Of a stretch of 64,000 bases of DNA, positions 56,560 through 64,000 are shown one piece after another. Positions within the stretch are counted from its first letter, which is position 1, and each line of letters starts with the position of its first letter. The notes below the pieces were generated by a model. That model made no database searches. It was not told the origin of the DNA and saw nothing but the letters and a program-made list of their open reading frames with translations. Position numbers and translations under genes: made by a program. The DNA comes from Cristatella mucedo (Eukaryota > Bryozoa > Phylactolaemata > Cristatellidae): the NCBI GenBank assembly GCA_009760855.2, contig WPIO01000120.1, positions 1,116,001 to 1,180,000 on the forward strand, given 5' to 3'.

Positions 56560-57592
56560 AATTCATTTTAATGTAATTGATGACATCCGATCATGGATGG
56601 CAGCAAATTTTCTAAAACTAAACGATGATAAAACTAACTTACTAGTTATGGGCAAACCTAGTGTTATTCAGAAATTGGAAAGGCAGACTTTCAAAATTGG
56701 CTCTGCCAGCATATCTCCAGTTGCATCAGCTCGAAATCTAGGTGTCATATTCCAAAGCGACCTCTCGTTAGACGACCACATCAGCTCCACAGTCAAATCA
56801 TCCTATTTTCAGCTTCATAACATTGCTAAAATTAGGGCTTGTTTAGATAAGGATACCACGTCCAAGTTGGTCCATACATTCGTGACATCTCGTCTTGACT
56901 TCTGCAACTCACTGCTTACTGGCCTACCAGCATGTGCGATCAGGCGATTGCAGCTGGTGCAAAACTCTGCAGCTAGGCTTGTCTGTCGTGAGCGTCGCAG
57001 TTGCCACATTACTCCACTTCTCGCCGACCTGCACTGGTTACCAGTCAAGCAACGGATTGAATTCAAGGTTTTGTCGCTCACTTTTAGGTCTCTTCATTCT
57101 ATGGCTCCAGCCTATCTTTCAGACATACTACCCCATCAGGCAAAGCATCGTACCACTCGCTTTTCGGAATCCAACAGTCTAGAAATACCTCGTACAAACC
57201 TTAAATCCTTTAGAGACCGTGCATTTAGCTTGTATGCTCTCACAGCCTGGAACTCCCTCCCGACCTGCATCAGAACATCCCCTGACCTGACCACATTTAA
57301 AAGAAACTTAAAAACATACCTATTTAGGACAGCATTTAGTGGGTCCTTGTGATTCGTCCTCGATGTTCTTATGCGTGCTGACACTGTTCATGCTGCCACT
57401 AACCACATTTGCATGCTGACCCTGTGCATGTCACCCCTAACCATATAATTCATTTCGTTTGTTTTTCAAGCATGATTTTACTTAACATTCAATTGCATTT
57501 CACTTTACAGCAAATGTAAAGCGCCTAGAGAGAGATTAAGTTCTCTGAGGGCGCTTTATCAAGTGCAATATTATTATTATTATTATTATTAA
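56560..57592 (+). mobile_element. LINE A 3' part, plus strand, best preserved copy
   Basis: The open frame to 57352 reads DDIRSWMAANFLKLNDDKTN, LGVIFQSDLSLDDHI, TSRLDFCNSLLTGLP, the LHWLPVKQRIEFKVL segment and the C terminus FRTAFSGSL. The 3' UTR, the stem-loop at 57518-57557 and (ATT)n follow. It lacks the reverse transcriptase palm, so it is 5'-truncated. It starts about 40-60 bp from the opposite-strand copy. Confidence 0.9.
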
Positions 57593-58108
57593 TGTATCTC
57601 CATCTCTAACTCCACAAAGCCATAAAGACTATGTATGTATTACGCAGGAGAGTTTTGTATACCCCACTCACAGCCTAAGCGGCTTTCGGTAGGCATTCGG
57701 TAGCCAACAGACTTCGTCTCACGCAACAAAGAGAAAGTGGGAAGCATAGCATGGTCAGGAGAGCAGTTGAGGTAGTGAGTAGCATAGCATAGTGAGTAGC
57801 AGCTCTGGACCGCTGAAAAGGATGAGCCATGGTCGGCAGTAGGAGAGTAGTTATCGTTTCATAAGAATTTTGGAAGCGAGTTCCACAGTCTAGGACCTGC
57901 AGAGCTAAAGCTCTTATCCCCAACTGTCTTTAAGCGGAGGAATGGAACAGCTAATTTATTGTCCACGCAGGACCTTTTAGGGTGCGAACAGGCTGAAACT
58001 GATACATCAGTTCAGCTAGGTACGAAGGAGCTAAGCCGTAGCGGGCCTTATGGGTCAGTGTACGACCTCAGCTCTGTATCAGTTGCTCAACCGGCGTCCA
58101 TCCTAGCT
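57593..58108 (-). mobile_element. LINE B 3' end, minus strand
   Basis: It meets the (ATT)n of the LINE A copy tail to tail. On the minus strand it holds the C-terminal LINE B coding text (from CGGTTGAGCAACTGATACAG to TTCTCTTTGTTGCGTGAGAC) and the 3' stem-loop. The frame is broken, and there is a local GTAGCATAGCATAGTGAGTA duplication near 57780. Confidence 0.8.
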
Positions 58109-58109
58109 C

Positions 58110-61100
58110 TGTTTCTTTTTTCTTTGTCGTTTTTTACTGTGACTAGCTTGTAAGTAATTATTGGATAAATACAGTTTTCGGTGCGTTCCTGCCATTTAAA
58201 ATATTTTGAGGCTCCCGTGTGAACCAATGCAAGAATGTCTCTAGCTACGAGTGACAGCTTACATTATTCAGTGTCTCACAGCTCAGTCTCTACAAGTCTG
58301 TATGCCCCGCCTTCATCTGTAAGTTGTGCTGTGGCTATGACGTGCTCATATCTCGCTGCATTGAATCAGCTTCGATTGCGACTTTTATGGAGTAAGTCAA
58401 ACAAAACTGATTGGGTGCCACCGAGTTGTACCTCACAACATGTTTGCACAAAAATAAACCGATTTGTCGTTATAGATTTAAATAGGTCATCTTTCAGTGT
58501 GTTATTCTGGCAATTACATTACTAGCTTAACAAAATCAATAAACATGCACGATGCTAATGACTCTTGAAAAGAGTTTGGAGTGAAGGCATGGCTTCAAAC
58601 TTTGGTTCACCACCGATTATCAGATAACCTTGAAAATACCGCGAGAAATAAAGGATAAACACCATTCCCGCGATGAGGAGTGATACTTAATCGATTAACG
58701 ATAATTTAAAAACTTTAATTTGGTAATAAAACGAGTCTTCTATCGGCACCCTGATCATTCACCAGCTAAAGACAAAAATGCCAAGCAGGCTGTACAGCTG
58801 GTAATTCCCTAGATGACTTGGTAAGCATGGTACAATCAGAGAGCTCTCCCTGGCTTAATCAAAGGTTTTACCTACCGTCCTGAAATCCAAACGCAGGTTT
58901 CTCTACTTGCCTTCTGCAAGAAGATGAGACTTGAGCTTTGCCTTGCTTCAGTTCCTCTAAGACGATGGCTTGACGAGCAGCTAATTGACTGACTGACAGG
59001 TGCCCGATCAATGCAAAGACTGAGCAGCTGTTGAAAGATGCTTGGATCGATTAGCTGGCTGCAACGCAAGCTTCGGGTCAATATTTGTTCAGTGGCGGCC
59101 GATAGCCAACACCGGAAGCCAATGTTGATTTAAATGCTCTCCATAGCTACGGGCAAAAAGACGATGGTCTTTGTTCGTTGAGCTGATTGAATGCATACCG
59201 TTAAGACAAATCTTCGATAATTTTGTAAGGATCTTTTGCATTGCACTATGCCTTTCCAGGAAAATTATGCTGTGTCAGCCACATATCCACATTGCCTCTT
59301 ACTTCCTGTTATCTAACCCACGATTAAAAGTATTAATTCATTATTTATTTACAATAAGCATTAAAAAGGGTATTTATATAGTATTTAAGGTAGCTTGGTA
59401 CCTCGATGTCTTGACTGAAATGCAACTTGTAAGAGAGCCTTCAAGGAAGGGACTAGTTAACAGAAAGTCTTCGTCGGTGCAATAGAAGCCTGGGTGGCTT
59501 TTGTTGAAATTACTGAAACCTTGGTCTGCAGCTAAAGAGTTTCGTCAGACGACGCATCCAGTCAGCTCGCCGATCGCTCAATCTGCTAGCTGCTGCCTTC
59601 TAGATTGTTCAGCTGTATCCATGGCATCACGTCACTGAGAGCGGTCCACAACTCTTTTCGGTTGGCCATATCACTCAAGCGAAGGCCACCTGGTTCGCTT
59701 TTGGAAGTTTTACCTTCTGGCGATAATGCATCGAAATCCCTATTGAACCACTAGCTCTCCGGAGTCCTAAGTGTTTTGCAGGATGCAATAATTCTACCGT
59801 GTGCTACTTGCTGCATGCCTGAGCGCATTTGTGATTTCTCGTTTGATCTTAGGCTGAGCCTTCTGAGGAGATGCAGTTCTTACAGTAAAGGTACGGTAAA
59901 ATCAACCCCATTTTACTTGTTCCACTTTTTCAAGTGTTCTATGGCAACTCGGAACGCTTTTGAAAAACATTTCTTCATATTCAAATCAGGCAGCACATAC
60001 TATATTTAGTTCAGCCGGTATGTGTGTTGAAATTCGAGATTGCTTGAACACTTACAGATAGGGATTTCTCAAGCTGTTCGAGGGAACAAATTCGCGACAG
60101 CTGACCAACATGTCAATGTATTTAAAAAAAAACTTTTCTTTTAGAATCACACCAGAATTCCACACCAACACTTACCCAATCCACGGTTCTGAGCATCATC
60201 TGAGCATCATCTGAGCATCATCCGAGCATCATTGCAGCCGATCACTCATTTACGTGGACTTCTTCTAGAACGTCTAGATCTTTATTATCTGATCAGATTT
60301 CCTGCTGCCTAAGCAAGCAGCCACGATGACTAAAACTAGAAAACACATCTTATTTAATGTCACGTATTCACCGAGGCTGCATATGATGAGTCAACAGGGT
60401 CATGCTTGGGGTATCTTAGAACAAGACATTTGGAGCGTTTGAGGAAAGGTTCTAGGCGTGTCATTCTAAACCGTCTTTTCATTTAACAGAATCAGTCCTT
60501 CACCAACGTTAAACTGATGAACATCGTCAATACATGGGCCTGCTTAGATAATAGTAACACTGTCCGTATGCACATTCAGGAAATACCGTGCATGTGTGAC
60601 ATACCATGTACAGGGCTGCCATTGTGTGCATATAATCAATAGCTGTAGGTACACAACTAAGTAGACCTCAGGGTCTGCCCTCACCGGCGTAGATGCTGCC
60701 TTACTCTACTTTTTTTTGAGCCTTACAGGAATCCTTGGTTCGAATTCAAGCTACTTCGCTTTCGAAATTTTATTTGCTTGTGGAGATAAGATTTTAGACA
60801 CTTACATTGCTTCTGCTGGTATGCAGGCTTTGCAATATATTATTGCACAAACACTTCCTAGCCTTTTGTAATCTGGCACTTTGAATTTTGAAAATCAGCG
60901 ATTTATTTAATAAATGAACAGTAGCAAACAACAGTTTCGTTGCCAGCGCAGTCAACGCAGGCCATTCAAATTTGGAAAATAGCAAGAGAGCTACCAATGA
61001 TTTTAGATGTCGAAATATGGCTTCCCCAGTTCACTACACTCTGAAACAAGTTACTGTTGAGGATTTTGCATTCGCCGTCTTGGAAGTTGTCGAAGCAGCC

Positions 61101-62375
61101 TTATTGTCCTCACCATATCTCCTTGGCCGTGTGCTGCCATGAACAAGCCGGGCTTCATATCGTCCTCAAACATACTACTCTTCGTTGCTGTCAGCACTGC
61201 ATTTGGCTATAGGCTGGAGCACCTTAGTCACAGTACTATCTTTTAATATACCTTACGGACCTGAAACGGGAACGAGTAAAGGAAAGATAACGTCTGAGAA
61301 GTTTACTTCCCATGCACTGATGTAGAAGCAGATGTGACATACACTCGTCGTTTTCGGCAATAGCACAGCGTGTCATTGTATATTATGCACAGTCTGGGGA
61401 GTATGATAGAAACCGTATATTCATTCTCACTCGCCTCTTTGACCTAAACTCTCAGACATAGATATTAAAACACACTAAAAAGTTGATTTCCTATGAACTT
61501 AATACGGAGGTCTAAATAATTTGATCCGAAAGTTCATTGGTTCAGGAACTGCAGCATGGTCGTAGCAGCACAATTCTATTAGAAGCGCTGGCCTTGGGAG
61601 CTAATTTCATCCCAAAAATGAGGATCCAAATTGAATGATATAATCATTATACATTATGGGAGAATCTTTTTTAAATTAGCAACAACATGAACATTAGTAG
61701 CAGTGAAAAGTAGAGCTTCAAATACGGAGCAGCAGCTAGTGATATTTAATTTTCCCACAGTGAACAGTGCCATAACCCAATTTTTCGTCTCAAATTCTTT
61801 GAGTGTTGGCTACGATAGAAGACCCAAAAAAATCAGGTTCAAATAATTAAGAATAACACGATAGGTAGCCACGAGATACATAAATAATATAAAAGATAGA
61901 TAAACGTCATCGTCATTGCATTTCAAACTAACCTGGAATTAATTCTCCTTTTCAGGTAGGTAAACAGCTTTCGCAACATATAGACAACTCTAGATACGTC
62001 ATCAGCAGTACGCTTGCGTTTCAGGAAACCCGTAGGTTCAGCACAAGGCACCAGCCTTATACCTTAACAGCTCGCACAGAAGAATTATTGACAAAAGTTG
62101 GAACAGTCAAATGTTCTGCGTTCGCAAGAACCGACTAGAAAGAATGACCACTTTGCAATTCATAAAGCAGGTACGGGCTATACGAAATACAATGTATATG
62201 GAGTACAAACACTGTCTGGCGATCAACGCCCATTTCTACCGGCTGTATAATGGTAACGTCTGGCTTCTGAAGCTGTATAATGAGCTTCCCGATTTCTATA
62301 CGTAGAACTACTACTACGGCCAGGGTTTTTATTTATCAGTAGCAATATCGCCATTGATATCTTCCAGATACACCT
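58110..62375. other. No supported gene over about 4.3 kb
   Basis: Mixed sequence with moderately GC-rich patches at 58730-59160 and 59500-59780. The frames at 58235-58525, 59171-59485 and 60794-60997 carry no domain I recognise. Confidence 0.35.
60190..60232. repeat. 11-bp tandem repeat, four units
   Basis: The word GAGCATCATCT occurs four times in a row with one change (CATCC for CATCT in the third). Confidence 0.85.
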
Positions 62376-62379
62376 CTGG

Positions 62380-62690
62380 AAGTTCACGCTCCCACAATTC
62401 TTACGCAATGACAACTACTCTCCTGCTGCCGACTATGGCTCATCCTTTTCAGTGATCCTGAGCTGCTGCTTCCGTGCTACTCACTATCTCAACGGCTCTC
62501 CTGACTCTGCTATGCTTCCCACTTTATCTTTGCTGCGTGGGACGAAGTCTGTTGGCTACAAAATTCTTACCTAAAGCCGCCTAGGCTGTGAGCGCACTAT
62601 ATAAAACTCCCCTGGGTACCACCCACATAGTCTTTATGAATTTTTGGAGTTACAGAAGGAGATACGTTAAATTACATAACATTACAAGCC
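62380..62690 (+). mobile_element. LINE B 3' end, 5'-truncated
   Basis: CACAATTCTTACGCAATGAC, then TTCCCACTTTATCTTTGCTG and the 3' stem-loop region (GGTACCACCCACATAGTC, TTTTGGAGTTAC), ending GGAGATACGTTAAATTACAT. An in-frame TAA near 62573 shows decay. Confidence 0.8.
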
Positions 62691-62984
62691 GGCTGCCTGG
62701 TAGCCCACGCCCCACAAGAGAATCTCCTAAAACTTGCTACTGGTAGGTGTTTCGGAAGATGTATGCTATAGGTTTTTCTAATTTAGGGCTTTTTATTTTA
62801 TGACTTCCTGGAGATGTAGGGAGGGGACTTAGTTTTAGGTTTTGCGTTCATTGAACGTGAATGCATGGTTTCTATGATAATTAATTTGACATGGCAGCTC
62901 AATGGCAAATCGCAGAGGTTATTTGGCTTCGCGGAATTCCTACGATTCCTTGCATGCGGATAGTGCTTTCTTTTGGCTAGGAGG

Positions 62985-63450
62985 CACTATAGAACAAACT
63001 AAACCAAAGGGCGAACCTATTATGACGCCTCTGGGAACCGCTTTGAAAGTCGCCTTTCAGTTAATCGTTTTCCAGCCCCTCTCATCTCGCCGGGACCTAA
63101 CTGCAACTGCACTGCCCTAGTTCAGCTCCAACCTCAGGGGAGACTGGACAGAATTGACGTGAACAGATGAAGTTCATCCAAAGAACTGAAGAACGAGAGG
63201 TAGTACACCGCTCTATTCACAGTTTAAAATCACACTCTTGCCAGTGCGATCGCCACTCTAAATCTAGGCTGTCTTTTACATTCAAATGAAACTCGGCTGC
63301 TAATTTTCTTTGATCCTTCCTATTCCTCCAGGCCATTTAATTCTTTCAAATCACTCGCTGGCTGCTTGCATCGTTGATATATGCCTATAGATGGCAGCAA
63401 ACTATCTGAAATTGAATGCTGATAAACCCAGCTTACTAGTTAGTGGTGTT
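62985..63450 (+). mobile_element. LINE A reverse transcriptase region, decayed
   Basis: CAGCCCCTCTCATCTCGCCG, GACAGAATTGACGTGAACAG, TTGCCAGTGCGATCGCCACT and ATGGCAGCAAACTATCTGAA with GCTGATAAACCCAGCTTACT follow LINE A order (compare 17740-17940 and 56595-56650). Stops are frequent. Confidence 0.6.
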
Positions 63451-64000
63451 GTGTGCACCCGCACTTTTGCTGTTTTTAGCGAAGCAGCTGACACTAATGC
63501 ACTTGCCTCATTTGCGGCCAATAGTTAAGCTATCGAAGCAGTGCAGCGTCGGGCCACTAATGCAGGCTATACTCCATGTCATCTGCTCTCATATGCATAT
63601 GACCAAGCTCTCATATATGTGCCTGCTGAGAGGAATAGAGAGAGTCTCGTTTACCGCTCACAGGCGCCAGCTGTGTCTCTGCTAGACTTCCACTAAAACA
63701 ACCGCCGCAACCGCCGCATAAATTTTGACCGTTGGTTACAGGCATTTGATTATGCAGGTTTCCCTGGGTCGCTGACTCACCTGAATTTTTCAATTGTATT
63801 TGTAAAAATCTTGAATTAACTTTTCGTTACGACGAACAGGTCTAATTCAACGTTCAGCTGTAACACCGAAACGATGCTGGACGCGGCTGTAAAGTACTAA
63901 CTCTGCTATTAGCGGACGTATTGGTCTGTTCTTTGCGAACGGAAAATGAAGACTAAATGAATTCCTGACTAAGTAAACGTTATTATGCTAACCAGACTCT

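Overview
This window is nuclear DNA from an animal. It has spliced genes with GT/AG introns, heavy decay by non-LTR retrotransposons with tRNA-derived SINEs, a hAT-type MITE, microsatellites and a large minisatellite. Coding density is low and the DNA is AT-rich outside a few GC-rich blocks. An invertebrate is the most likely source, but the phylum cannot be fixed from sequence alone.

One host gene can be assembled completely: a Cys-loop ligand-gated ion channel of the nicotinic acetylcholine receptor family on the minus strand. It runs from a start codon at 49450 to a stop at 30259. Ten exons (82, 116, 45, 110, 105, 174, 166, 97, 134 and 375 bp) join in frame with consistent phases to give 467 codons. 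They encode a signal peptide, the ligand-binding domain with a 13-residue Cys loop, M1, M2, M3, an intracellular loop and M4. The subunit is non-alpha: it has no vicinal cysteines in loop C, and two aromatic-cage positions are replaced. Its introns carry two near-identical copies of LINE B, several SINEs, a (TC)n tract and a 145-bp second copy of part of the Cys-loop exon.

Region by region: 1-400 is the end of an MFS (NaGLT1/MFSD4-like) transporter with in-frame stops. 547-735 is a short 81-bp tandem repeat. 2.07-2.6 kb is a LINE tail split by a hAT MITE with a perfect 8-bp target duplication. 4.27-5.93 kb is a minisatellite of about 35 bp with a five-monomer higher-order unit. 10.45-11.64 kb is a GC-rich LTR-like block containing 121-bp repeats. 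13.5-19.3 kb and 24.6-27.5 kb are nested LINE and SINE layers. 30-49.5 kb is the receptor gene. 52-58 kb and 62.4-63.4 kb are further LINE layers, including a head-to-head LINE A pair. The remaining stretches show no gene I can support.

Two LINE families account for most repeats. Both look CR1/L2-like (GVPQGS and YADD reverse transcriptase motifs, short 3' ends). LINE A ends in a stem-loop followed by (ATT)n, and one of the SINE families carries the same kind of stem-loop at its own 3' end, which suggests that the SINE is mobilised by LINE A. LINE B ends in a different stem-loop that overlaps its stop codon.
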